A stretch of 64,000 bases of DNA from assembly GCA_029964075.1 (NCBI GenBank), contig CM057142.1, positions 28,460,392 through 28,524,391 of the forward strand, given 5' to 3'. The DNA is from Patiria pectinifera (taxonomy: Eukaryota > Echinodermata > Asteroidea > Valvatida > Asterinidae). The position numbers and the translations under genes are program-made. Positions within the stretch are counted from its first letter, which is position 1. Each line of letters starts with the position of its first letter. Below, one piece after another: positions 1-10,206 of this stretch. Under the pieces are notes generated by a model. That model did no database searches and was not told where the DNA came from. It worked only from the letters and a program-made list of their open reading frames with translations.

Positions 1-265
1 CACGATCCTGAAACGTCCTAAAGTCGTTTGCGGTAGTCCAATCTACGGGTGCAGACCAGCAAATAAACTGCCATATACGTCAGTGATAAATACCCCCACT
101 TCTAAAGATCAGGAGAAATACTCACAACTTTCAAATGTGTTTGAGACACCCTTTGAAATAAAGCGTATTTCATCATTTTTCATTTTTGCGGTATAATCCG
201 ATGACCTTTTTGAGGAAAAATATTCCATCCAAAGATGATGACCCTGTAGTCCTGTAGCCCATCGC
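1..265 (-). repeat. Interspersed repeat, copy in reverse orientation
   Basis: This stretch is similar, as reverse complement, to 28432-28700. Shared landmarks are GTTGTGAGTATTT, GAAGTGGG and CTGGTCTGCA, in the same order with similar spacing. No coding capacity is visible. The copies are clearly diverged, so this is an old family; its class is unknown. Confidence 0.55.
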
Positions 266-336
266 CCAAGGCACAAACTGCCACTTCACAAAACAATGCA
301 CACTCAGATTTATTAGGACAAAAGATATTGCTAAAA

Positions 337-537
337 CAGGGGCGGATCCAGGAATTTTTGCAGGGGGAGGTTCAGGCTCCTAAACAAAATGTATGTCCAA
401 TTGTTATGACAGGCGAACATATAGGTAACAAATATTGCTATAATTGTGATATATTTGTATGTGTGTGTCACAGCGGGGGCGGGGAGGGGGGGTTCTCCCC
501 CCCCCCCCTCCCACCCAACCCTCTAGATCAGCGCCTG
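337..537. mobile_element. hAT-like MITE with GGATC-type ends
   Basis: The left end reads CAGGGGCGGATCCAGG and the right end CTCTAGATCAGCGCCTG, an imperfect terminal inverted repeat starting CAGG. A run of G and then C lies inside. Ends starting CAG and short non-coding bodies fit hAT-type non-autonomous elements. No convincing 8-bp target duplication is visible (TGCTAAAA on the left, TCAAACCA on the right), so the copy is old or the borders are slightly off. Confidence 0.4.
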
Positions 538-2800
538 TCAAACCATTTTGTCAAATTTGGACCTGAAATGCTTGTGATTTGATGTAAGATTTGCTGTAAA
601 ATATCTTGCTAAGGTTCATGTTCGTACCAGGTTTCATATCTCTGCGGCTTGTTTGTTGCATTTTGAATTCACCTAAAAAAACTACCGGTAACCCTGGAAA
701 GAAAGGTCAGACGATTTTGTCTTCGAAATTCAAAAATATTTATCAAGGTATAGTCACTCAGATTTCAAAGTGTCAACATGATTGTACATTTTGGTTATGA
801 GTTGTTTGCAGTGAAATCGCTTGTAATTAGATACCTGATGACGTCATTATGACGTCAGAGTATAACAAAGGTACATCTAGGAGTCTTGATGTTCGTTCAA
901 GGTTTCAAGTTTATACCATGTACTGTACGGTTCAGAAGAAAAGTCGCAGATAATTATTGTCCGAAAAAAAGGGAAGAAAGAAATGTGTTTCTTAACATTT
1001 CCAAACAATGATCGGGTAGTACCCGATCACCCAAATATATCAGGGTTTTGTTGTTCGGAATGAGGAATGCCTGTCTGACATTATTTCCGCCTATATTTTC
1101 ATTTCGTATGTTTAAAACTAAATTATTGTTCATACTGACTGGTTTAGTTTTTGAAAAAGTTGAAATCTTGTCACTATATGGATAGCACACTGTACATTCA
1201 TGAAAAGTTTTATTGTCAAAACACGTGTAGGACTTTTTCTAGCCATATCTGATTGCAGTTTTTTGAGGAGTTAAAACATAAAATGCCCCCCCCCCCGAAA
1301 AACAACGAACCCATTTTTTAAAGTGACGTCACTATAAAGACCGGCACTGCGTACACCACCATTTTTTTTCTTCAAAACGATTTGATTAAAGTGGTAAGAA
1401 ATTACCTCAGATTGCACCAGAGAGCATCTAGAATCCATACATTTTTCCGGGGCCCTTAAGCGGGCGCCGAATCCATCGCCGTAATTTTTTTGGACCCACT
1501 TTTGGGGGTACCAAATTGTTTTTGCCCCCCACCCCCACCCCCAAAAAAAAAATTGTGTTCTGGATCCGCCCTTGCTACTTTCATTGTGTACTGTCAAAAC
1601 AAAATTGTCCAAATACTGACTGGTTGCTCTAGTTCTTGAACAAAACTCATTTACGGATGTCTAGGGTCGACTGTTTTCTTGTTCAATCGGACTGCAGTTT
1701 TTGCTACAGTGTAAATATCAAGTTCCCTGCTGTGATTCAGAATAGTTAAGATTTATTGTGATACCTTCTAATTTAAAATAATTCACGCATTTGTAATATT
1801 CCAGCTAAACTAAAATGCTGCTCGGACGTTTTAGCTCAAAGAAAAACATTTCGCGAAAGCTCAACTCTTGATTACGTGGCCTGGCTGTATGGTCAACCAC
1901 CCTCTTATTTGTGTACGTCGTTTTTTTACCCCTATTTTCTTTTTTTCCAGCAATTACTTTTTGATTCAGGAAGGATTGAGAAGTTATTGGTCACAGAATA
2001 ACATATACAGGGAATCCGAACATCTCAAACACACCTGTCGCATTTGTGTTATTAATGTTGTGGTTATTCTCAGTGCCTTTGAACTTTGTTGTTAAACTGC
2101 GTCATTTTGCTTGTTCACATTGCCCCGTCCCGGTTCAAGTTACTTCCGAGCAGCGTAGGATAAAAGCGTCCCTAGTCAGAATATAGAGGGCGCAAACACA
2201 AACGACCGCATCATGATGTTGCGCACAGTTTTATCCTTCCGCTCTGCTGATCGCCTTATCAGTTTGAAGCACAATCTGTCTGATGAATTCAGTCATGTTT
2301 GCATGTAGGGCTCCACTCCTTCATTTTTTCCACGATGAATCAGGTGGAATAATTTTACAGGGTGTTCAAACCAGTTCAATCGTCAAGTATAGAGCATTGC
2401 AACGTTTCTGTTATTGAATAGGCAGATTATTTTCCAGGCATTTGCAAATGATCTTAATTAGAGTTTTAAATTGCTTTTGTTTACACTTTTCTCCAAAACA
2501 CCTCTTCTTGTCATTAGTTCGTTTTAGTAGAAACTACCAATTTCAAAAAGACATGAATGTTGCTCGTGCGTGAGTCTAGTCATTCATGTCAGAATAAATA
2601 ATCAATCCAAATCACATTTCACCTGACAGAGATTTTTTTTTTTTTTTTTTTTGCGGCGTTTTACTTATGAAATTCAGGTACCGGTATGCCTTCCCAAACA
2701 GCTGCCTTCAACAACAGCCCCCAAGTTATCTCCGAGCGGATTTTCAATAACTCGTTTTTGTTGGTACTATTTTCAGCTCGCAATCTGTTCGAGTGTTTAG
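538..2800. other. Non-coding stretch upstream of the collagen-C1q exons
   Basis: No convincing exon was found. It holds two full CRE palindromes at 839-857, a third at about 1323-1332, C-rich and T-rich tracts, and a second MITE-like end (GGATCCGCCC near 1563). A possible acceptor near 1950 leads into no supported exon. The missing first exons of the collagen-C1q gene may lie here or left of the window. Confidence 0.4.
839..857. promoter_or_regulatory. Paired CRE/ATF-type palindromes
   Basis: TGACGTCA occurs at 839-846 and again at 850-857, start-to-start 11 bp, about one helical turn. This is the consensus site for CREB/ATF bZIP factors. Whether they are used is unknown; no nearby transcription start is established. 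Confidence 0.3.
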
Positions 2801-2839
2801 GATTCCCTTCGTGATAGAATTCAAGAACGTAACATCGAG
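2801..2839 (+). CDS. Collagen-C1q gene, candidate coiled-coil exon
   Basis: A 39-bp open exon (13 codons, phase 0) lies between a TTTAG acceptor and a GAG/GTGAGT donor. It translates to DSLRDRIQERNIE. The end QERNIE closely matches QERTIE at the end of the next exon, suggesting duplicated coiled-coil exons that would precede the collagen stalk. An upstream TAG in the same frame sets the acceptor at 2800. The assignment rests on splice signals and this similarity only. Confidence 0.45.
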
Positions 2840-4722
2840 GTGAGTGTCTGTCATTTGACATTTTCCTCACTTAATCATCAGACCAAAGCAGTGATTTTGG
2901 TGGGAAACTGTATTTTTTTCCATACATTTATACACCTTTTGGTCAAAATTATAACAAAAAACATCGATCGAGTGATATAGAGAAGTGAGGAATTCCCCCC
3001 CCCCCCTAACACGCACCGTAGAACTGTGCCTGGCATTTTGGCTTGCAGTCTTTTCAAATTCCTCTTCAAATTCACTGGTCAGGGTGCCTCGAACTAATGT
3101 CGGATACACGCTCACATTTCCTATACATTTCTTTGTATGAAGGTACATCAGTTTTGAGGGGAAAAAACGAGAACTAAGATGATAACAAATATTGATCCAA
3201 TCAAAATTTAGCTGTTTTGTAATCAGATTCTTAATCAGGCATTCATCTTCTTTTTGTATTATTGTTAATCGTGTTCGCATTTTTTAAATAAAAACTGTGT
3301 CCGCAACCACTGTCCTAATTCTTTCTTGATCTTTGATCACGTTGCAATTCGTTGATGATTTTTTTTTTTCACGTTCGGGAATCATTATAACTTATATAGA
3401 TTTTCCCGTCTAATTTCGAAAATTGTTCATTCAATCAGACAGACAGTTCATTAAATTGCAAAAGGTCGCAGTTAGAGCATTCGATTTTATTTGAATAGTT
3501 ACACCCAGCAAAGAGTGTAGGCAACTTTTTCGTGCAAAAGATAATCCATTTCTTGTTTGGGTTTTCGATTTTGCACTGAGTATAGGCGAATCTGTAAGAG
3601 GAAGTATTCTTTTTCAACGAAAGTGCAATGAAATATGGAGCCCATTTATTTCGCTAAACGTCAATCGTATTGGCCACAAAGAAGTTATATGATTTCCAAT
3701 ATCTTTTGTTTAATCTTTTTTCACCACGTGATTACAACAAATAACAAACTGGTCACTTAATTGTCCTCACGTGAAAATCTGTATTTTTACAAAGTATTTT
3801 ATCGGCGAGTGTTCAACATGAATTCCCTTCTATCACTTTGACACTTCACATTTTTAAAGTTCTGTTTTGCATTTGTCATATTCCCTTCCCGGGCAGTCAT
3901 TTAATAGCTGTAAATTCCTTTATCAAACTTGTTCAAAATCCGTGTCATTGTATACTCTGTTGTAATCACCGTAACACAATGTCTTGCTAATGCAACTTCC
4001 AAATATCATTGAACTGTGTTGCTTTTGTAAACGTATGCAACAAAGTGAATTCCCGAGCGGGACTGAAATTCAAAGCACAAGAAATTCAAAGCACAAGTCA
4101 CGTAATTTGCTGCTTACTTTTCACGCGTGAATGAAGAATACCCTTAAACATGTTGAGCTTTCGCTAAATTCAACCGGCTGTGAAAAGGTCTGCATGTTTT
4201 ATGCGAATTTGAATGCAAATGTTTTATTATTGAATAAGAAATGTGTGAAATTGGGCGAAAAACCCTATAATATTTCACAGTGAATGAAGAATTTCATTGC
4301 TGCTTTAAAACTCATAGCGAACTGGAGTTAAAAGTAAATTTGCCTGGACAAGTGCAACAAAAGCTTAGAATGCCAACGAACTTTTGACCGTGTTCCTATA
4401 TTGTCTCAAAAATAGATACATGCCTTTAAAATGATTTGGAAAAAAAAGTTTCAACAATAACGTTTAAACAAATTGAAAGCTAATTTCAAGAATCAGTCAA
4501 TTCGAGAGAAATTGAACAATGAGACATTAAAACAGGTTGTTTTTCTTGACGAATTCGGCCGAGAAAACCTATTATTCTAATTACTTGACCGTAATAACTT
4601 GGTAAGAAAGTTTTCCAATGTATCCAAATGAGAAAAAAATCGCACTTATTTCTCTTAATTGATAATAAAATAGTATTAAAATGTAAACCTAACCAGTTTT
4701 CGTTTGTATGTTTTTTTTTCAG
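2840..4722 (+). other. Candidate intron of the collagen-C1q gene
   Basis: It begins GTGAGT and ends with a T9 run followed by CAG. The interior is AT-rich with a C10 run near 2996 and no supported exon. ORFs on the minus strand here show no recognisable domain and are treated as chance. Confidence 0.4.
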
Positions 4723-4782
4723 CCTAAACTGAACTCCTTGTGGTCTCTTCTTGGACCTGATCTTCAAGAACGAACCATCGAG
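4723..4782 (+). CDS. Collagen-C1q gene, coiled-coil exon
   Basis: A 60-bp exon (20 codons, phase 0) has a strong polypyrimidine/CAG acceptor and a GAG/GTGGGT donor. The peptide ends LLGPDLQERTIE and joins in frame to the next exon, which starts NEDLRGN. Together they would form the region before the collagen triple helix. Its end repeats that of the 2801-2839 exon. Confidence 0.55.
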
Positions 4783-5237
4783 GTGGGTGTGGTGAGGATT
4801 GATTAATGATTCTATCCGGACCGGGGAAGGGGCAAGATGTAATCCGTCCCCCCCCCAAAAAAAAAAAAAACCCACAATACTACAGTGCATTTTGGTGACC
4901 TTTCCTAACGGGCGAAATAAAATACAAAATCGATTCGGTGGGTTGCCATGACGACCGGTTTTATAAACTAGGCTTTTTCTAAATGTTAGCCCCTTGACCC
5001 CTCATACGCCACTGTTATATAACAAAGAAAACATTCTTTGAACAATGATTCCTCCAATCTCATGTTTTGGGTTTGTTTGTTTTTCAAATCTGACGGCGGA
5101 ATGTCATGAATTTTAGACTAGTTCTCCTGTAAATCAAACCTCAATATTTTTCTCTACTCTTCTCTATTTTAAAAACTATTTCATTGAAACAAATTCTCAC
5201 CTGATTTGTTTCAGTTTCATGCTTTGTTTATGTACAG
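4783..5237 (+). other. Intron of the collagen-C1q gene
   Basis: A 455-bp stretch runs from GTGGGT to TGTACAG. It contains a C9/A13 tract near 4850 and nothing else recognisable. Confidence 0.5.
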
Positions 5238-6230
5238 AATGAAGATCTTCGTGGCAACCGTTCTTCAATCGCCCTCCTTCTGGGTAACTCCGTCAACCTC
5301 CGAGCTTCCGTTACTGGGCCGGTTCCCTCGGACGGTGATGATCCTGCGTCTCAGGCGGGCCAAACGTGCTGCCAGGAAACAGCTGCAATTGTAGGGATTT
5401 TACAAGGGTCAAAGGGTGATGCAGGCCAAAAAGGAGAGCCGGGTGACGACGGCAGAGGCCTGCCGGGCAAGATGGGACCAAGAGGTTTAGTTGGGGAAAC
5501 TGGTGTCAAAGGTCAAAAGGGGGAGATCGGCCCCTGGGGTCAGCGGGGAGCACGTGGTGTCAAAGGTCAGATGGGTCTCGAAGGCCGTACTGGTAATGCA
5601 GGGTCTTTAGGTCAGCCTGGGTCAAAGGGCGAGCCAGGTCAAAGGGGTGATAGTGGACAGATTGAGATTGGACCTATGGGTGAGCGTGGAGCAGTTGGGC
5701 CTAAAGGGGACGAAGGCATAGGCCAGCCCGGAAAAATTGGTCCAAGAGGAGTCCCAGGTGTTGTAGGGCCAACGGGGGAAACTGGTGTCAAAGGTCAAAA
5801 GTGTGAGCCAGGGGAGACACCAGACGACTCCAACCAGCGGGTAGCATTCACCGTGGTGAGGACGAGCTACTCGGGTACCTCTACGAGTCACGACACCCGT
5901 TTGCCCTTCCAGGAGACCGAGACGCTTCTGCCGGGTACCAGCTTCGATCTCGGGACAGGCACGTTCACGTGTGGTTGTGCCGGGCACCTACGTGTTCATG
6001 TTTTCTGTGTGCAAATATTATTCCAGCAGCGAGCTGTACGTTCATCTCCGGAAGAACGGCGACGTGGTTGTCTCTGGCTGGAGCAGTGTGATTCAAGTCA
6101 CTGGGAGCAGGTGTCTGGGAGCGCGGTGGTGGTTCTGCAGCGTGGAGATACGATGTATCTCACCATGCGCGGTAGGTCGCATAGTCATTCCACCTATCAC
6201 TTCACCTCATTCAGTGGCTTCCTCCTTTAG
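5238..6230 (+). CDS. Collagen-like stalk plus C1q domain protein, last exon (two compensating frameshifts)
   Basis: Starting at a TACAG acceptor, the exon encodes a short N-terminal part with a Cys pair (GQTCCQETAA), then Gly-X-Y collagen repeats from about 5406 to 5818 (GSKGDAGQKGEPGDDG and on), with two small interruptions near GQIEIGPMG. A C1q domain follows from about 5842 (RVAFTVVRTSYSG) to the stop at 6228-6230 (ending FTSFSGFLL). C1q family proteins form secreted trimers used in immune recognition and extracellular matrix. The C1q part is read in one frame to about 5973, in the +1 frame to about 6110 (PGTYVFMFSVCKYYSS), then in the first frame again. The two shifts compensate, so either the assembly has small errors or this is a recent pseudogene. 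AATAAA at 6235-6240 is a likely poly(A) signal. The signal-peptide exon was not found. Confidence 0.75.
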   Translation, partial: NEDLRGNRSSIALLLGNSVNLRASVTGPVPSDGDDPASQAGQTCCQETAAIVGILQGSKGDAGQKGEPGDDGRGLPGKMGPRGLVGETGVKGQKGEIGPWGQRGARGVKGQMGLEGRTGNAGSLGQPGSKGEPGQRGDSGQIEIGPMGERGAVGPKGDEGIGQPGKIGPRGVPGVVGPTGETGVKGQKCEPGETPDDSNQRVAFTVVRTSYSGTSTSHDTRLPFQETETLLPGTSFDLGTGTFTCGCAGHLRVHVFCVQILFQQRAVRSSPEERRRGCLWLEQCDSSHWEQVSGSAVVVLQRGDTMYLTMRGRSHSHSTYHFTSFSGFLL

Positions 6231-6234
6231 CCCG

Positions 6235-6240
6235 AATAAA
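6235..6240 (+). terminator. Poly(A) signal of the collagen-C1q gene
   Basis: AATAAA lies 4 bases after the stop codon. Position and motif fit a very short 3' UTR. Confidence 0.5.
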
Positions 6241-7260
6241 CAGAACAAATCCAACACATAAAGATACACACGTTCCATTTTGCCGAAACAATAACCAATG
6301 AATTAAAACAAATAATGTTCAATGACAATGGCACAAAAATAACATTATTATTAATTTTTTGCATTGCGCATGCGCCAATCTGTATACAACAATGGATTTG
6401 CCATTTTTTTAAATTTTTGCAAAAAAATATATTTAGCTTTATGCATGAGTATTGAGATATAGTGAAAAGTATGCGTTAAGTTTGTTTACAACGATTTTTT
6501 TAAATTATATCCATTGTAGGCATATAGGCAAGCATTTTAATGGAATATTCTTTTCTTAAAGCAATGTCATTACTTTTTTGTTTTTGAAAAAAAAAAGTTT
6601 GAAATAAAGCAGTGCCACATTATATCCAACAGTATTAACTAAAAAAAATGTGTTTATGGTGTTTTCTCGACCAACTTGGATTTCATTTAAGCCAGGTTTT
6701 CGACCACCAACTTTTTATTTGCCACATTTGGCCAAACATATAAAAAAAGTATAATTTTGCTGAAAATAAATGCAACCTTTGTTGTGGTATTGGGTAATTA
6801 ATAAATAAAACAGGTTAATTAAACAAAATACCTTTAGAGGTATCCTAAAGCAAACAAAATAAGTATGAAATACATACAGCCTGCCAAACAAACGAAATAT
6901 TGTCTAACCTACCTGGATAATGTGAGGCCGTTACTGTATTAAATCAATCCCATGTATGCATCAATTTTTATTTCATGTCACGAAAGCTTTCTCAAGTGAT
7001 TGAATCGGAATTCCTTATTGACTAAAACTTGGCGTTTGGAATAATAATTGTTGGAAGTATTTTAATGCTATTCATAGCAATTTGTTGAAACGTTGAGACT
7101 TGCATGTAAACTGTTACAGTTTGCGGGTTCTTTGAAAAAAAATGAATAGACTGGTTTTTATTAAAAATTGCGTAATTTTTAACATAACGTATATAAGTAA
7201 CGTTTGACTGGCTATGAAAACAGTATGCATAAAACCCTTTTCTGAGGATTACCAAAAGCA
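6241..7260. other. AT-rich intergenic DNA left of the Polinton
   Basis: No gene or clear repeat is visible. The sequence is strongly AT-rich with A and T runs. It ends at the target-site duplication of the element. Confidence 0.4.
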
Positions 7261-7265
7261 CCACC
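7261..7265. repeat. Left target-site duplication CCACC
   Basis: CCACC directly precedes the left terminal repeat and is found again directly after the right one at 23992-23996. Retroviral-type integrases make 4-6 bp duplications, and Polintons usually 6 bp, so 5 bp is a small deviation or the border is one base off. Confidence 0.65.
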
Positions 7266-7477
7266 AGTAGGTATTTATGGAGGATTCCAGACTTTGCCAT
7301 GGGTCTGGGGGTAGTACAGGGTCAAGGGGGAGGCGGATACCAGACTTTATCCCTCCCCCTTTCATCTCTGCCCCCGCCCCTCTCCCTTGATATCTACCCC
7401 CTCTCTTCTATGATATCTGCTCCGCCCCTCCCCATGATCTCCCAATATCTCAGTCTCAGCCCCAGGCCAAAACCGGG
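7266..7477 (+). repeat. Left terminal inverted repeat (212 bp)
   Basis: The sequence from AGTAGGTATTTATGG to CCAAAACCGGG is the reverse complement of 23780-23991, with no mismatch seen on reading. The inner half is pyrimidine-rich. A weaker match continues further in (TTGAAGATCTCTCTC near 7494). The open frame across it exists on both ends and is not a gene. Confidence 0.92.
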
Positions 7478-7535
7478 CTCAATATCTCTCGTCTTGAAGA
7501 TCTCTCTCTCTGTACAGTCGGCGAGTCTGATTGCT

Positions 7536-7542
7536 TATAAAT
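7536..7542 (+). promoter_or_regulatory. TATA-like element before the polymerase
   Basis: TATAAAT lies about 55 bp upstream of the polymerase ATG at 7597. A second AT-rich block, with TATATT and TATATATAA, directly precedes the ATG. The region between terminal repeat and ATG has no other gene. Confidence 0.35.
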
Positions 7543-7596
7543 CTAAAAGTCTGACCTCTTAAAAAAATTAAAAAAAAATTATATTGATATATATAA

Positions 7597-10206
7597 ATGA
7601 TGGATATGATGAAGCCAATCGTTAAGGGATTTTCTAGATGGAATAAAGCCACGCTGCGCGATTACGTCCAGCGATATAATGTACCGTACAATCAAAATGT
7701 TGCTCTTACGCGTAAAGTCTACATCAACGGGATAAAAAAATACGAAGCTCAATTTAAAAACTTGAGGAAAAAGAAGCTGCATGAGCTCAAACAGATTGTA
7801 GACGATTATGATCTAGAATATAACCCGTCGGGTTATAAAGGTCGATTTTTGAAAAAAGATTTACTCTTGGCGATTCAAAACTCTAGGCAACCCGAGGATT
7901 TTCAAGAGGCTGAGTTTAGAGCGACGAGGAGATTTAGAAACAACTTTAGAAACTGGGAACTGATTCCTAGACTTTTTAACGACGATTTAGTCAGATTTTT
8001 TGATACGCACAAAGATCAAATAGTAAATAAAATCAAGTCAGAATTGAGAGAGCTGAGAGGTTTAAAAATGGAGCTCACAATCAAAATAAAATACGAAAAA
8101 ACCAAACCGGATGGTACGATAGAAACGATCGAAGCTACACATTATACCGATCAGAGAGTCGTTTTAAATCAAAGTCAAATAAAACAGGTTTTAAAAGAAG
8201 ACATCGACCAGCTATTTAAAAAGGATGAAAGGTATACGAATCAAGGATCGGGTTGGGTTTTAAAAAAGATAATGGCGTTGTATATCAACATCAACAGGTT
8301 TAACCCCGTGAGAGGTAGTTCTTATATTGACCTACCAAAATGTATCAAACAGAAAACAGCGATGATTAACATTAAAAACAAAGACGACGAGTGTTTGAGA
8401 TGGTGTTTGAGAGCCGCTCTTGGCTTGTATACGGATAAAGTAAAAAATAACATAAAAAACGATCCTAAATATAAAATTCATAAAGAAGAACCTGTTGTAT
8501 ACACCAAAGACGACGGACTCAAATTTAAAGGCGTAGACTTTCCGACACCGATCGACCAGATACCAAAGATAGAAAGACAAAATAATTTAACCATAAATGT
8601 ATACGGTTATGAGGAAGAAATATATCCGTTATACGTGTCTAAAAACTACAAAGCAGAATCACGACCTATCGATCTGTTTTTGTTTTCTGAGGGCGACAAG
8701 CATCACTACTGCTGGATAAATAATTTTTCGAGATTGATTCACAACGTTACAAAACATAAAAATAAGAAATATTTTTGTCGAAGGTGCCTGTGTCATTATA
8801 GAACGCAAGTAAAATTAGATAGACACATGACCGATTGTAACGGTATAGATACACATCCGTCAAAGATTGTATTTCCTACCGCTAAGCGAAAATATGTAAA
8901 TAACGAGTGGATAGTCGACGAAAACGATGTGCCAATATTAGAATTTAAAAACTACAGGTTTAAACAAAAAGCACCGTTTGTAGTTTACGCCGACTTTGAA
9001 TCGATATTAGAAAAAAACTCGGACGATAAAAAGGACAACACACAAAAGACAAACATTCACAAAGCAAGCGGTTATTCGCTAGTTGTCGTCCGATGCGACG
9101 GCACCAATGTGTATCAAGAGACTTATAGAGGTAAAGATGCCGCATCAAAGTTTGTCAGTAAAATGTTAAAAATACAAAGCGACATAAATTGCATATTTAA
9201 AAAACCCCAACCCATGAAATTTAACGAGCGAGCTAAAGAACATCATGATAAAACAAGCACGTGTTGGATTTGCGAGAAACCAATTTATCCCAATTACTCA
9301 AGCAACTGTCAGTGCCAGAAACCCAAAAAACCAAAAACAGAAAAACAAATGAAAGAACATCAGTACGAAAACAAAAATGGATTTACCGAGTCTAAATGTC
9401 TCGAATGCAAAAAGAAAATCAACAAATTTAGAAAGGTGAGAGATCACTGCCACGTCACGGGTAGATATAGAGGTGCCGCGCACGCCTACTGCAATCTAAA
9501 ATTACAAGTTAAACCAGGTTTTACCCCCATACCGGTCGTCTTTCACAATCTGCAAAATTACGACGCTCACTTGATCATGCAGAGTATTTCAGAGTACGAT
9601 GACGAAAAGGAAATACAAGTTATCGCTAGAAATTCGGAAAAGTATATTTCGTTTTCGATCGGAAATATGCGATTTATAGACTCGTTTAATTTTATGGCGT
9701 CTTCGTTGGATAGATTATCTAAAGCTTGTCCGAGAGAGTCGTTTAAACTACTCAGAGAACATTTTAATCGTCAAAACATCGACTCGTTGTTACAAAAAGG
9801 AGTTTATCCATATGAATACATGGACTCGTTTGACAGATTTCAAGAGACAAGCCTACCCCCCATCGAACAATTTTACAGCAGCCTAAAAGACGAAAATATA
9901 TCGCGAGAGGACTACGACAGAGCTAAACTGACGTGGAACGAGTTTAAAGTTAAAAACATGGGGGAATATCACGATTTGTACGTCACTACCGATACGTTAT
10001 TACTGGCTTGCGTATTTGAAAACTTTAGGCAAACGTGTATTACAAACTACGCGTTAGATCCTGCTAATTACTACACAGCACCAGGATTGTCGTGGGATGC
10101 CTTGTTAAAACACTCGGAAGTTAAACTCGAACTATTGCAAGACGTAGACAAACATTTATTTTTGAAAAGGCAAAAAGAGGTGGTATCTCGAGCGTGGGTG
10201 GTATGA
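7597..10206 (+). CDS. polB: Protein-primed family B DNA polymerase, N-terminal part (exonuclease and accessory domains; frameshifted)
   Basis: The 869-residue frame holds the first part of a Polinton-type polymerase. Residues about 15-95 contain two helical SAP-like units. Around 249 is the conserved stretch CIKQKTAMINIKNKDDEC. A C2HC zinc finger follows (C394, C397, H410, C414). The exonuclease motif YADFES gives D466 and E468. Cysteine pairs C556/C559 and C601/C604 with DHCH (616-619) resemble an endonuclease VII/HNH zinc site often found in these polymerases. Near 830 is PGLSWDALL, typical just before the palm. The frame ends at 10206; homology passes to the next frame at a T5 run (10159-10163), where one base appears to be missing. 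I infer a mutation or sequencing error, since no canonical slippery heptamer is present. Start: first of several close ATGs. Confidence 0.9.
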   Translation: MMDMMKPIVKGFSRWNKATLRDYVQRYNVPYNQNVALTRKVYINGIKKYEAQFKNLRKKKLHELKQIVDDYDLEYNPSGYKGRFLKKDLLLAIQNSRQPEDFQEAEFRATRRFRNNFRNWELIPRLFNDDLVRFFDTHKDQIVNKIKSELRELRGLKMELTIKIKYEKTKPDGTIETIEATHYTDQRVVLNQSQIKQVLKEDIDQLFKKDERYTNQGSGWVLKKIMALYININRFNPVRGSSYIDLPKCIKQKTAMINIKNKDDECLRWCLRAALGLYTDKVKNNIKNDPKYKIHKEEPVVYTKDDGLKFKGVDFPTPIDQIPKIERQNNLTINVYGYEEEIYPLYVSKNYKAESRPIDLFLFSEGDKHHYCWINNFSRLIHNVTKHKNKKYFCRRCLCHYRTQVKLDRHMTDCNGIDTHPSKIVFPTAKRKYVNNEWIVDENDVPILEFKNYRFKQKAPFVVYADFESILEKNSDDKKDNTQKTNIHKASGYSLVVVRCDGTNVYQETYRGKDAASKFVSKMLKIQSDINCIFKKPQPMKFNERAKEHHDKTSTCWICEKPIYPNYSSNCQCQKPKKPKTEKQMKEHQYENKNGFTESKCLECKKKINKFRKVRDHCHVTGRYRGAAHAYCNLKLQVKPGFTPIPVVFHNLQNYDAHLIMQSISEYDDEKEIQVIARNSEKYISFSIGNMRFIDSFNFMASSLDRLSKACPRESFKLLREHFNRQNIDSLLQKGVYPYEYMDSFDRFQETSLPPIEQFYSSLKDENISREDYDRAKLTWNEFKVKNMGEYHDLYVTTDTLLLACVFENFRQTCITNYALDPANYYTAPGLSWDALLKHSEVKLELLQDVDKHLFLKRQKEVVSRAWVV

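Noticed and set aside
5622-5987. Minus-strand frame opposite the collagen-C1q exon
   Set aside because: It is the mirror of the well-supported plus-strand exon.
7299-7562. Open frame in the left terminal repeat, mirrored at 23719-23958
   Set aside because: Identical because the DNA is an inverted repeat; low-complexity Ser/Pro/Leu composition, no domain.
10155-10206. Programmed -1 frameshift in the polymerase
   Set aside because: The codons TTA TTT TTG do not form a canonical slippery heptamer, and the upstream frame stops only after 43 bases without an obvious pseudoknot.
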